Below, one piece after another: positions 8,313-16,484 of a stretch of DNA of 64,000 nt. How positions within the stretch are numbered: position 1 is the first letter of the stretch; every line of letters begins with the position of its first letter. Below the pieces are notes generated by a model. It was not told where the DNA came from. It ran no database searches and saw nothing but the letters and a program-made list of their open reading frames with translations. The stretch lies in NCBI RefSeq assembly GCF_005405345.1, contig NZ_BJDW01000006.1, positions 91,260 to 155,259 of the forward strand, read 5' to 3'. This DNA is from Enterococcus viikkiensis (GTDB taxonomy: Bacteria > Bacillota > Bacilli > Lactobacillales > Enterococcaceae). Position numbers and translations under genes: made by a program.

Positions 8313-8937
8313 CAAGATATAAACCTTCTTCCGCGATATATTCTCGTACCCGATCAGGGACTAAATAACGAATCGAACATCCTTGCTTTACTTGTTTACG
8401 AATGTAAGACGAGGAAAGCTGAATCTCAGGAACATCGACCCAAATAATCGGATAAGGACTTTCCGGTGTAAACCCTGCCCGCTTCACGCCGACAAAATTC
8501 ACCAGCCGAATCAATTCATCGATTCGATGCCATTTTGGTAAATAGGCCACTTCATCGCCGCCGATAATGAAATAATATTCCGTATCCGGATTTTCAGCAG
8601 TCATTTCCAACATCGTATCGATCGTATAACTCTTTCCCTTACGTGCCAATTCTCTCGTATCCACCGACAAAAAGGAATTATCTTCGACTGCCAGCTTCAC
8701 CATCGCCAATCGCTGCTTACTGTCGATCGTTTTCTTTTCATCCACATGAGGCGGTAAATAACTCGGCAACAAATGTACTTCATCAAATCCCATTTTTTGA
8801 CCCACCTGTTCCGCAATCATTAAATGCGCATGATGGATTGGATTAAAATTTCCGCCTAATAGGCCCACTTGTTTTTTTGGCATTGTGGAAACCGTTAGCG
8901 GTTCAACCTTTGGAATCGTTAAGACATCTGAATACAC
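8302..8937 (-). CDS. nadD: Nicotinate-nucleotide adenylyltransferase NadD
   Basis: A 211-residue NadD, which adenylates nicotinate mononucleotide to NaAD in NAD synthesis. The signature GLLGGNFNPIHHAHL includes the HxxH-type ATP-binding motif, and LSSSYIR near the C-terminus is the ISSTxIR phosphate-binding motif. The start is GTG at 8935-8937, 8 bases after AAGGAGG. The N-terminus carries about 20 residues (MYSDVLTIPKVEPLTVSTMP) before the core, longer than many homologues; an internal ATG at MPKKQVGLL is an alternative. It overlaps yqeK. Confidence 0.94.
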   Translation of the reverse strand: MYSDVLTIPKVEPLTVSTMPKKQVGLLGGNFNPIHHAHLMIAEQVGQKMGFDEVHLLPSYLPPHVDEKKTIDSKQRLAMVKLAVEDNSFLSVDTRELARKGKSYTIDTMLEMTAENPDTEYYFIIGGDEVAYLPKWHRIDELIRLVNFVGVKRAGFTPESPYPIIWVDVPEIQLSSSYIRKQVKQGCSIRYLVPDRVREYIAEEGLYLDEV

Positions 8938-8973
8938 CCGTCATTCCTCCTTAGTATTTGAACGTATTTAGTA

Positions 8974-9285
8974 TTAGATTGCTTGCACTTCTTTTGAGAT
9001 CTTTTGATATTTTTCTTTGCTTGACGCTTTATATAATACCAATACTCGTCCAATGATTTGAACAATTTCACAGTTGATTTTCGCTTCTAAAACATGGGCG
9101 ACTTCTTCAGCCACTTCATCAGTATTTTGTAACAAATTGACTTTGATCAATTCTCTTTTTTCTAACGCTTCATTGATTTGAACAATCACTGCTTCATTCA
9201 GACCATTTTTGCCGATTTGAAAAATCGGTTGTAAGTGATGCGCCTGACTGCGTAAGAAACGTTTTTGTTTTCCTCTTAATTCCAT
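8974..9285 (-). CDS. yhbY: RNA-binding protein YhbY/YqeI (CRM domain)
   Basis: A 103-residue CRS1-YhbY (CRM) domain protein beginning MELRGKQKRFLRSQAHHLQPIFQIGKNGL. The GxxG-like loop IGKNGL is the RNA-contact element. YhbY associates with pre-50S particles and fits the ribosome-assembly theme of its neighbours yqeH and rsfS. It starts 37 bases after yqeH and has a typical size of about 100 residues. Confidence 0.94.
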   Translation of the reverse strand: MELRGKQKRFLRSQAHHLQPIFQIGKNGLNEAVIVQINEALEKRELIKVNLLQNTDEVAEEVAHVLEAKINCEIVQIIGRVLVLYKASSKEKYQKISKEVQAI

Positions 9286-9322
9286 TATATTCCCCTTATT
9301 TGGATCTTCGTATTTTTATGTC

Positions 9323-10432
9323 TTAAACGAGTGCCTTACGAGTCAATACATCGACTCCTTTTGGTGCCCAACCAGCCACAACAGCCGGTTTTGATACCGT
9401 TACCCAGCCTAATCCGGCGAATACGATATCGGTTTTTTCTTTAATTGAAAATTCAAAACGCACTAATTCAGGAAAATCTGCAACTTCATCAGGCCGCGGC
9501 GGCTGCAATAAGCCTCCCACATGTTTCTCATAAAATGCATCAGCCTTTTCAAGTTTCGTCCGATGCGGTTCGATATCATTGGAGACATAGGCGACAAAAG
9601 ATGCCCGCTCTCCTTGGATAAAATCAAAACGAGCCAAGCCACCTAAAAACAAGGTTTGCCCTTCATTCAGCTGATAGACTTTCGGCTTGATTTCTTTATG
9701 AGGGGCGATGATTTTCAAATCTTTTTTACCAAGATAATGCGCCATCTGATGACGATGAATAATTCCTGGTGTATCAAATAGGTACTGACCGTCGTCCAGT
9801 GGAATTTCGATCTTATCTAAAGTCGTTCCCGGAAACTGTGACGTCGTAATCAAATCTTGAACGCCAGCCGTTTGCTTAATGATTTGGTTGATTAACGTGG
9901 ATTTCCCAACATTAGTCACCCCAACCACATACACATCGCGACCTTCACGATATTCCTCAATTTTCGCTAATAGCTCTTCCATTTCATGGGGTTTGCGAGC
10001 GCTAGTCAATAAAATATCTACTGGCCGCAAGCCTTCCTCATGGGCACGTTCACGCATCCATTGGGTCAAGCGACCGCGTTTCAACGATTTTGGCAGTAAA
10101 TCCACTTTATTTCCGACTAACAAGACCGGATTGTCGCCGACAAAACGGTGCAAGCCGGGAATCAACGAACCGTTAAAGTCAAAAATATCCACGACATTCA
10201 CGATTAACGCATTTGCTTTTCCTAATTCATTTAACAAGCGTAAAAAATCGTCATCGGTTAATGAAACATCTTGAATCTCGTTGTAATGACGCAGGCGGAA
10301 ACAACGTTGACAATATACTTCGCCGTTTTCCAACCCTTTTTCTAAAGCAGATTGCGGAGTATAGCCTAATTCATTGGGATGATTCGTTTGAATCTTCGCA
10401 CCGCACCCGATACAATATAATTCTTCTTCCAT
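9323..10432 (-). CDS. yqeH: Ribosome biogenesis GTPase YqeH
   Basis: A 369-residue circularly permuted GTPase needed for 30S assembly. A four-cysteine zinc finger is formed by CIGC (residues 7-10) and CQRC (41-44). The GTPase motifs then appear in permuted order: NKVDLLPKS (G4), TSARK (G5), GVTNVGKST (G1) and DTPG (G3). The C-terminal domain includes VSKPAVVAGWAPKGVDVLTRKALV. The ATG directly abuts the yqeG stop codon (TAA-ATG), implying coupled translation. aroE, present between yqeH and yqeI in Bacillus, is absent here. Confidence 0.95.
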   Translation of the reverse strand: MEEELYCIGCGAKIQTNHPNELGYTPQSALEKGLENGEVYCQRCFRLRHYNEIQDVSLTDDDFLRLLNELGKANALIVNVVDIFDFNGSLIPGLHRFVGDNPVLLVGNKVDLLPKSLKRGRLTQWMRERAHEEGLRPVDILLTSARKPHEMEELLAKIEEYREGRDVYVVGVTNVGKSTLINQIIKQTAGVQDLITTSQFPGTTLDKIEIPLDDGQYLFDTPGIIHRHQMAHYLGKKDLKIIAPHKEIKPKVYQLNEGQTLFLGGLARFDFIQGERASFVAYVSNDIEPHRTKLEKADAFYEKHVGGLLQPPRPDEVADFPELVRFEFSIKEKTDIVFAGLGWVTVSKPAVVAGWAPKGVDVLTRKALV

Positions 10433-10957
10433 TTATAATTCACTCTTCCATTTCATCTCAGGGTCATTGCGTAATAAAATATGCATCACACGACGTTCAA
10501 AAAAACGATTGATTCGTGTATTCCAACCATCCGTGTCAAGAATTGGGCGTACCAGAATGCTGCGAATCCCAGCAGCACTAGCACCACGGATATCCGTCAT
10601 AACTTGATCACCGATCATAACTATTTCATCCTTTGAAACACCAAGTTGCTGTTGCGCATTTTTTATTCCTACAGAAAAAGGTTTCATCGCCCGCGAAACA
10701 AAGTCCAACTGAAAACTTTCCAGCGCTTTAGCCACCCGACTCGCCTTATTATTTGAGACAACAACAACTGGAATCCCGGCGTCATCCATCATTTTTAACC
10801 AATCAATCAGCTCTTTGGTCCCGTTAGGATTGTTCCAAGCAATTAAGGTATTATCCAAATCTGTCAACACAGCTTTAAAGCCATGAGCCTTCAATTGTTC
10901 TGGGGTAATTTGATAAATGGCTTCGACCATCCACGTTGGTTTGAATTTATCTAACAT
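10433..10957 (-). CDS. yqeG: YqeG family HAD phosphatase
   Basis: A 174-residue HAD IIIA phosphatase. Motif I is AVLTDLDNTLIAW, motif II is VVVSNN, and motifs III/IV are MKPFSVGI and IVMIGDQVMTDIRGA. The start is taken at the ATG at 10955-10957 (MLDKFKPTWMV), which follows AGGAG by 5 bases. It is the first gene of the yqe ribosome/NAD block, and a TATAAT (complement of 10998-11003) lies about 45 bases upstream. The physiological substrate is unknown. Confidence 0.92.
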   Translation of the reverse strand: MLDKFKPTWMVEAIYQITPEQLKAHGFKAVLTDLDNTLIAWNNPNGTKELIDWLKMMDDAGIPVVVVSNNKASRVAKALESFQLDFVSRAMKPFSVGIKNAQQQLGVSKDEIVMIGDQVMTDIRGASAAGIRSILVRPILDTDGWNTRINRFFERRVMHILLRNDPEMKWKSEL

Positions 10958-11299
10958 GGCAACTCCTATCACTTTTTTTATACATCTACAAAACCTGATT
11001 ATAACGCAATTTTTCAGAAATCTCTACATTTGACTACAAAGGTTTTAGAAAGACTTTATGAACCCTCGAGCTTTTTGCGTATTAAACAAAAATTGGGGCT
11101 TATTATCAAAGAAAAATTAGCTTGAAGAGTAGATTTTTTAGATTCGCAACAATTCACACTTATTTTCGTCACTCGATCATTCTGTTAAACAGTTAAGTCC
11201 AGCTATAGTTTTTTACTCGTTACTACTTTTAACTAAAAAAAGAACTGACCCCTAGTTCATAAATAAAGTTAAATTTTTAAAATATCAAAAAATTCTCTA

Positions 11300-11357
11300 T
11301 CTTCGTACACATACGATTCCACTAGTTGCACTACAGCGCAAAGTGGAGCTCGCAAAA
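11300..11357 (-). repeat. Structured intergenic repeat, copy A
   Basis: On the minus strand this reads TTTTGCGAG, then a hairpin TCCACT/AGTGGA with inner TTGC/GCAA, then a small hairpin TCGTA-TGTG-TACGA. Copy B at 54560-54615 keeps the order, the flanking TTTTGCGAG, the TCGTA/TACGA hairpin and the main stem position, but both arms of the main stem differ (TTTTTCT/AGAAAAA). It begins right after the T-run of the ABC-operon terminator. I do not recognise a named RNA family. Confidence 0.65.
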
Positions 11358-11363
11358 AAAAAA

Positions 11364-11386
11364 GACTAGGCTTTGTTTGCCTAGTC
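11364..11386 (-). terminator. Terminator of the amino-acid ABC operon
   Basis: On the minus strand GACTAGGC-AAACAAA-GCCTAGTC is followed by ten T residues, about 10 bases after the ATPase stop codon. Confidence 0.9.
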
Positions 11387-11395
11387 TCGGGGTTA

Positions 11396-12130
11396 TTATA
11401 ATACTTTGGATAAAAAGTCGATGGTTCGTGAATTTTTGGTATGGTCAAAGACTTCTTCTGGAGTCCCTTCTTCAACGATCACGCCACCGTCCATAAAGAT
11501 CACACGGTCGCCGACTTCTTTGGCAAAACCCATTTCATGAGTCACAATCATCATGGTCATGCCTTCTTTGGCCAGCTGTTGCATAACTTCCAGAACATCC
11601 CCGACCATTTCAGGATCAAGTGCTGATGTGGGTTCATCAAAAAGCATTACGTCTGGCTGCATCGCTAACGCTCGTGCGATCGCGATTCGTTGTTGCTGTC
11701 CGCCGGATAACGATTGTGGATAGGCATCTGCTTTTTCTGACAAGCCGACTTTTTCCAATAATTCTTTAGCAATGACTTCTGCTTCTGCTTTCGCCAAACC
11801 TTTGACCTTTATTGGTGACAACATAATATTGTCTAACACCGTCATATTAGGGAATAGATTGAACTGTTGGAAAACCATTCCCATTTTTTCCCGCGTCTTA
11901 AAAATATCATTTTTCTTATCTGTAATATCCGTACCTTCAAATTTGATTGAACCAGAAGTTGGAACCTCTAATAAATTGACACAGCGCAAAAAGGTACTTT
12001 TCCCCGATCCAGAAGGACCAATAATTACGACCACTTCACCTGGTGTAATTTCTGCTGAAATATCTTTCAACACTTCATTGTCACCAAATTTTTTATTTAA
12101 ATGTTCTATTTGAATCAATGCTTCTGTCAT
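11396..12130 (-). CDS. Polar amino-acid ABC transporter ATPase
   Basis: A 244-residue GlnQ/HisP-type ATPase. Walker A is GPSGSGKST, the Q-loop is VFQQFNLFP, the ABC signature is LSGGQQQR, Walker B is [12 protein letters not shown] and the H-loop is IVTHEMGFA. It drives uptake by the permease encoded 18 bases upstream, with the two lipoprotein receptors before that. The substrate class (glutamine, cystine or other polar amino acids) cannot be fixed from sequence. It is the last gene of the operon, followed by a strong terminator. Confidence 0.93.
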   Translation of the reverse strand: MTEALIQIEHLNKKFGDNEVLKDISAEITPGEVVVIIGPSGSGKSTFLRCVNLLEVPTSGSIKFEGTDITDKKNDIFKTREKMGMVFQQFNLFPNMTVLDNIMLSPIKVKGLAKAEAEVIAKELLEKVGLSEKADAYPQSLSGGQQQRIAIARALAMQPDVMLFDEPTSALDPEMVGDVLEVMQQLAKEGMTMMIVTHEMGFAKEVGDRVIFMDGGVIVEEGTPEEVFDHTKNSRTIDFLSKVL

Positions 12131-12148
12131 TATTATTCACCTCTACAC

Positions 12149-12838
12149 TTATCGTTGGTAGCCTTTGCCAAGTTTTTTCTCCCATAAGTTCAGCAGACGC
12201 GAGGTGATGAAGGTCATCACAAAATAAAGTCCCGCCGCCACAATCAATGGTTCTAATGGAATATAGGAGTTTGATACAACGATTTGAGCTGAGCCCATCA
12301 ATTCATTAATTCCAATCGTTGCCAGTAAAGACGAATCCTTGATTAAGGTAACAAATTCATTACCTAGAGGAGGTAAAATATTTCTTAGCGCCTGTGGCAA
12401 AATGACATACCGCATTGTTTGAGCAGGACGCAGCCCTAATGAGTGGGCCGCTTCTGTTTGACCAAAATTGACTGCGGTAATCCCACCACGAATGATTTCC
12501 GCCACATAAGCTCCTGAGTTCAATGATAAAATAATCATCCCAGGAAACAATCGATTGACGCTAACCGATAGAACTCCCACATCTAAATCCTTCGAAGGAA
12601 AGAAACCTTGTAAGATCAAAAACCCGATTGTAATTTGTAGTAACATCGGAGTGCCACGCAGCACCTCGATATAAATATTTGCCAGCCAGTTTAGTGGTTT
12701 GTGCTTCGACAATTTCAACAAAGCCATGACCAAACCGATCAGTGTCCCTAAGCAAACAGTCACCAGTGAAATACCCACAGTGATTCCCGCGCCGGAAATG
12801 AAGTAAGATACGTATTTATTTAAAAATGAAAAATCCAA
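12149..12838 (-). CDS. Amino-acid ABC transporter permease
   Basis: A 229-residue HisM/GlnP-type membrane subunit with about five transmembrane helices. It starts with a periplasmic-side helix (YFISGAGITVGISLVTVCLGTLIGLVMALLK). The EAA coupling motif is seen as EAAHSLGLRPAQTMRYVILPQALRNILPP. It probably forms a homodimer with the ATPase encoded downstream. The gene is separated from the receptor gene upstream by 11 bases. Confidence 0.93.
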   Translation of the reverse strand: MDFSFLNKYVSYFISGAGITVGISLVTVCLGTLIGLVMALLKLSKHKPLNWLANIYIEVLRGTPMLLQITIGFLILQGFFPSKDLDVGVLSVSVNRLFPGMIILSLNSGAYVAEIIRGGITAVNFGQTEAAHSLGLRPAQTMRYVILPQALRNILPPLGNEFVTLIKDSSLLATIGINELMGSAQIVVSNSYIPLEPLIVAAGLYFVMTFITSRLLNLWEKKLGKGYQR

Positions 12839-12849
12839 AGCTTATACCT

Positions 12850-13692
12850 CTATTCTTTTGCTGATTTTTCGGCTAGTTCATGGTTTTGTTTTACAAATTC
12901 ATCAATCTTGCCTTCGTCACTCAATTTTTTGATAATTTTGTTTAACTCCGTTTGGAATTGATCACTGCCTTTTGGTAATGCAATGGCAAAAGCTTCATCA
13001 TTAGAGGCTTTTAAATCAATGTTAGCAATCATTAAATCTGGATTTTGTTCTACGTAAGACTCAGCGATTGTTTTTTCGACAACCATCGCGTCCAAAGAGC
13101 CACTATTGACTTCAATCACCATGTTCGGTACTTTTTCGATTGAAACAAGTTTCGCATCTTTAAGTTGTGTCTTGACGATGTCTTCTTGAATTGAACCTTT
13201 TTGGGCACCAACATTTTTATCTTTCAATGCATCAACACTCGTAAACTTGTCTTGATTTTTTTTGTTGATGATCAAAACTTGTGGTGGATTGTAGTAGTTA
13301 TCTGTGAAGTTAAATTGTTCTTTCCGTTCCTTTGTTGCTGAGATTGCTGAAATCGCGATATCTGATTTGCCCTCTTTTAATGAAGCTAAGACTGTATTAA
13401 AGCTCATATCCGAAACTTCCGCTTTCACGCCTAATTCTTTGGCGATCGCATTCACTAAATCAATATCCGCCCCAACAATTTTATCTTTACCATCTACCAT
13501 GGTATGAAATTCAAACGGTGCGTAGTCAGCTGATGTAGCGACTTTTAAGACGCCCGCCTTTTTGATTGCTGCTAATTGGTCCTCAGATTTTGCATTTGAT
13601 GAGGAATCTGCAGTTTTATCGCTGCCCCCACCACATGCTGCTAAAGTAAATAATGCTATTAATGTCATAACTATGCCGGTAATCTTTTTCAT
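12850..13692 (-). CDS. Amino-acid ABC transporter substrate-binding lipoprotein
   Basis: A 280-residue family 3 solute receptor. The N-terminus is a lipoprotein signal peptide with lipobox TLAACGGG. The mature protein has LKVATSADYAPFEF and GADIDLVNAIAKELGVK, typical ligand-contact segments of the polar amino-acid group. A paralogue with the same architecture is encoded next to it at 13858-14664. This copy has its own promoter (13747-13774) and lies directly before the permease, so it is the primary partner of the transporter. Confidence 0.93.
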   Translation of the reverse strand: MKKITGIVMTLIALFTLAACGGGSDKTADSSSNAKSEDQLAAIKKAGVLKVATSADYAPFEFHTMVDGKDKIVGADIDLVNAIAKELGVKAEVSDMSFNTVLASLKEGKSDIAISAISATKERKEQFNFTDNYYNPPQVLIINKKNQDKFTSVDALKDKNVGAQKGSIQEDIVKTQLKDAKLVSIEKVPNMVIEVNSGSLDAMVVEKTIAESYVEQNPDLMIANIDLKASNDEAFAIALPKGSDQFQTELNKIIKKLSDEGKIDEFVKQNHELAEKSAKE

Positions 13693-13746
13693 CCTGGTTC
13701 CTCCTAATATAGGTCACTATTTTTGAAAGCTTATTTCAATGAATTT

Positions 13747-13774
13747 ATTATAGCATGAAATTTTCATAAAACAA
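13747..13774 (-). promoter_or_regulatory. Promoter between the two binding-protein genes
   Basis: On the minus strand TTGTTT (complement of 13769-13774) and TATAAT (complement of 13747-13752) are 16 bases apart. The spacer carries the palindrome ATGAAAATTTCAT, which could be an operator. The promoter would drive the receptor-permease-ATPase genes independently of the first receptor. Confidence 0.6.
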
Positions 13775-13857
13775 GTAAAAAGTGTATAAATATCGATAGC
13801 TAATGAAATTAATCGATTTTTACTGTATATATGCAGCAAACTAATGAATAAATATTT

Positions 13858-14664
13858 TTATTCTCCGCCTTTTTGTGCTAACTGATTGTTTTCTTCTACC
13901 ATTTTGTCGATCGTTCCATCTGACTTCATTTCTTTGATATATTTATCTAGCTTCTTCACCAGTTTCTCGTTTCCTTTTGGCACTGCGATGCACAAAGAGT
14001 CTTCCTTCATGCTTTTTAATGGGATTTCAGCGATCATCAACTCTGGATTTTGATTCACATACGCATCAGCTACGGTTTTTTCTACAACGAGTCCATCTAG
14101 CGAACCCTTTTTCACTTCAAGAAAAATATTTGGCAGCTTTTCAATTGAGACTAATTTTGCGTCTTTCATTTGCTGTTTTACGATATTTTCTTGGATCGTT
14201 CCTTTTTGCGCCCCAACTTGTTTCCCAGCAAAACTTTCGATTGAGTTTAGTTTATCAGCATTTTTCTTATTAATCACGATTACTTGTGGAGAAGTATAAT
14301 AATCCGTCGTAAAATCAAAGCTCTTTTCCCGCTCACTGGTTACCGAGATAGCTGAGACGGCGATATCGGCTTTGCCTTCTTTGGCCGCTGCCAAAACTGC
14401 ATTAAAACTCATATCGACCCAATCCACTTTGACGCCCATTTTTTTAGCAATCGCTTCAACCATTTCTATATCCGCCCCGACAATCTTATCTTTCCCGTTA
14501 ATCGTCGTGTGAAAACCAAAGGGTGCGTAATCCGGGGACGTAGCGACTTTAATGACCCCTTTTTCTTTAATCGTATCCAATTTGTCCGCTTCTTTTTTAC
14601 TGCCACAGGCCGCTAATGACAATAAAATTACTCCCGCTAAAACAACCTTCATCATTTTTTTCAT
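13858..14664 (-). CDS. Second amino-acid-binding lipoprotein (paralogue)
   Basis: A 268-residue family 3 solute receptor with lipobox SLAACGSK. It matches its downstream neighbour segment by segment (VATSPDYAPFGFHT, IVGADIEMVEAIAKKMGVK, GAQKGTIQENIVKQQMKDAKLVSIEKLPN). The pair clearly arose by tandem duplication. A likely promoter has TATACT about 35 bases before the ATG, and a GGAGG ribosome site precedes the start. The two receptors may give one transporter two specificities or affinities; no second permease is present. Confidence 0.92.
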   Translation of the reverse strand: MKKMMKVVLAGVILLSLAACGSKKEADKLDTIKEKGVIKVATSPDYAPFGFHTTINGKDKIVGADIEMVEAIAKKMGVKVDWVDMSFNAVLAAAKEGKADIAVSAISVTSEREKSFDFTTDYYTSPQVIVINKKNADKLNSIESFAGKQVGAQKGTIQENIVKQQMKDAKLVSIEKLPNIFLEVKKGSLDGLVVEKTVADAYVNQNPELMIAEIPLKSMKEDSLCIAVPKGNEKLVKKLDKYIKEMKSDGTIDKMVEENNQLAQKGGE

Positions 14665-14799
14665 TTACAGACCTCCATTACTATGTTGAAAACAGTATAG
14701 CATATTATTTCACTATTTACAGATATAAATGAATATTTATTTAAATTTTCGCAAAAAAGATAGTCATGATTAGATTTATATTCATTTTGACGCCTAAAA

Positions 14800-14823
14800 A
14801 AGCGACGGCTTCTGCCGTCGCTT
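14800..14823 (-). terminator. Terminator of the fab/acc operon
   Basis: On the minus strand AAGCGACGGC-AGAA-GCCGTCGCTT is a perfect 10-bp stem followed by TTTT. It overlaps the accA stop codon. Confidence 0.92.
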
Positions 14824-15607
14824 AAAATTTACGAAAACGTTGGTAACGTTTCTCGATTAATTCTTCTTTTGAGTATCGTGCTAACTCCGTCAGCTTTTCA
14901 ATTAAAGCCTTTTGCATCATGCGAATGATTTTGTCTTCGCTAAGTTTTTTACCTTTTAGCGTTTCGGGAATCACTCGATCGATCACATCTAGCTCCAATA
15001 ATTCAGCAGCGGTGATTTTCATCAGCTCGGCTGCTTCATCGGCTCGCTTGCCATCCTTCCAAAGAATCGAGGCAAAGCCTTCTGGCGATAAAATCGCATA
15101 AATACTGTATTCCATCATCCAAACTTCGTCAGCAACAGCTAAAGCTAATGCGCCACCACTGCCGCCTTCACCAGTCACAATCGAAATGATTGGTACGCGT
15201 AAATCGGACATTTCCATCAAGTTACGTGCAATCGCTTCGCCTTCTCCCCGCTCTTCGGCTTCAACCCCACAAAAGGCACCTGGTGTATTGACAAAGCAAA
15301 TCACCGGACGATTGAATTTCTCCGCCTGCTTCATCAAGCGTAATGCCTTACGATAACCTTCGGGATTCGGTTGACCAAAATTGCGATCCATGTTTTCTTT
15401 CAGGTTTGCGCCTTTTTGGATGCCAACGACCGTCACTGGGTTTCCCGCCAGCTTAGCTATTCCGCCAACAATTGCAGGATCATCGCCAAAGGAGCGATCC
15501 CCATGAAATTCTTGAAAATCAGTAAAGATTTTTTCGAAATAATCAAGGCTGGTTAAGCGCTCTTGGTGTCGCGCTAATTTTACAATTTCTCCAGCAGTCA
15601 GACTCAT
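14822..15607 (-). CDS. accA: Acetyl-CoA carboxylase carboxyltransferase subunit alpha
   Basis: A 261-residue AccA. With AccD it transfers the carboxyl group from carboxybiotin to acetyl-CoA, giving malonyl-CoA. Crotonase-fold signatures include [43 protein letters not shown] and [15 protein letters not shown]. The ATG overlaps the accD stop as ATGA. It is shorter than the Escherichia coli form, as in other lactobacillales, because the N-terminal extension is reduced. It is the last gene of the eleven-gene operon. Confidence 0.95.
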   Translation of the reverse strand: MSLTAGEIVKLARHQERLTSLDYFEKIFTDFQEFHGDRSFGDDPAIVGGIAKLAGNPVTVVGIQKGANLKENMDRNFGQPNPEGYRKALRLMKQAEKFNRPVICFVNTPGAFCGVEAEERGEGEAIARNLMEMSDLRVPIISIVTGEGGSGGALALAVADEVWMMEYSIYAILSPEGFASILWKDGKRADEAAELMKITAAELLELDVIDRVIPETLKGKKLSEDKIIRMMQKALIEKLTELARYSKEELIEKRYQRFRKF

Positions 15608-16473
15608 TTTTCACCCCAGCCTTTCTGTTGATGAAGTGCTAATAATTGTGTTAAACGGTCCCGTAGCTCTAAACGAGGAACGATTTGATCAATAAATCCA
15701 TGCTGCAATAAAAATTCCGCTTTTTGAAAATCATCGGGTAATTGCTGGCGAATCGTCTGTTCAATAACCCGACGTCCAGCAAAACCGACTAAAGTTTGCG
15801 GTTCAGCAAGAATGATATCACCTTCCATTGCGAAGCTGGCTGTTACCCCACCAGTTGTTGGGTCAGTTAAGACCGTGATGTATAAAAGCCCCGCATTGCT
15901 ATGACGTTTCACAGCCGCAGAGATTTTTGCCATCTGCATCAAAGAAAAGATCCCTTCTTGCATGCGGGCACCACCAGAAGCCGTAAAGAGTACAACTGGT
16001 AATTTTTCACTGACAGCTTGTTCAAATAAGCGAGTTATTTTCTCCCCTACGACGGTACCCATACTTCCCATAATGAAGTTGGCATCCATCACACCGATAG
16101 CGACCGTTTCACCATTGATCGAGGCTTTTCCTGTCAGAACAGCCTCGTCCAAACCGGTTGTCTCACGAGTCTTTTCGATCTTGGTTAAATAATCCGGAAA
16201 ATCAATGGGATTTTTCTGAGGTAAGTCGTTGTTCCAATCGATCAAGCTTTTTTCATCAATCGTTAGCGCCAAACGTTCCCAAGCACTGATCCGGAAACTG
16301 TAGCCGCAATGCGGACAAACTTTTTCGGCACCCATTTCTTTTTTGTACAAGGTCCGTTTACAATTCGGGCACTTCGCCCACATATCATCTGGTACAGTTG
16401 GCTTCGTTGTCGGCGCACTATCGCGGTTAGGATTGATCCGAATGTAGTTTTTTTTCTTATTAAAAAGTCCCAC
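15604..16473 (-). CDS. accD: Acetyl-CoA carboxylase carboxyltransferase subunit beta
   Basis: A 289-residue AccD. A four-cysteine zinc ribbon, CPNC...CPHC (about residues 35-57), precedes the crotonase-fold domain with [19 protein letters not shown] and [12 protein letters not shown]. It forms the heterotetrameric carboxyltransferase with AccA and overlaps accA by 4 bases (ATGA). It starts 11 bases after accC. Confidence 0.95.
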   Translation of the reverse strand: MGLFNKKKNYIRINPNRDSAPTTKPTVPDDMWAKCPNCKRTLYKKEMGAEKVCPHCGYSFRISAWERLALTIDEKSLIDWNNDLPQKNPIDFPDYLTKIEKTRETTGLDEAVLTGKASINGETVAIGVMDANFIMGSMGTVVGEKITRLFEQAVSEKLPVVLFTASGGARMQEGIFSLMQMAKISAAVKRHSNAGLLYITVLTDPTTGGVTASFAMEGDIILAEPQTLVGFAGRRVIEQTIRQQLPDDFQKAEFLLQHGFIDQIVPRLELRDRLTQLLALHQQKGWGEK

Positions 16474-16484
16474 TTAAATTCCTC

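Larger units (their letters stand above)
10958..11395. other. Gene-free interval with terminator and structured repeat
   Basis: No convincing coding sequence on either strand. The yqeG promoter is at its left end, the terminator of the amino-acid ABC operon at its right end (11364-11386), and the structured repeat copy A in between (11300-11357). A second small hairpin, GAACT...AGTTC (11241-11257), is followed on the minus strand by T7 and looks like a weak terminator. Confidence 0.7.

Noticed and set aside
9879..10274. 131-codon plus-strand frame opposite yqeH
   Set aside because: Antisense shadow of the GTPase coding region without independent support.
11269..11475. Minus-strand frame crossing the ABC-operon terminator
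   Set aside because: It runs through the hairpin, the T-run and the structured repeat and overlaps the ATPase 3' end in another frame. It is a chance frame.
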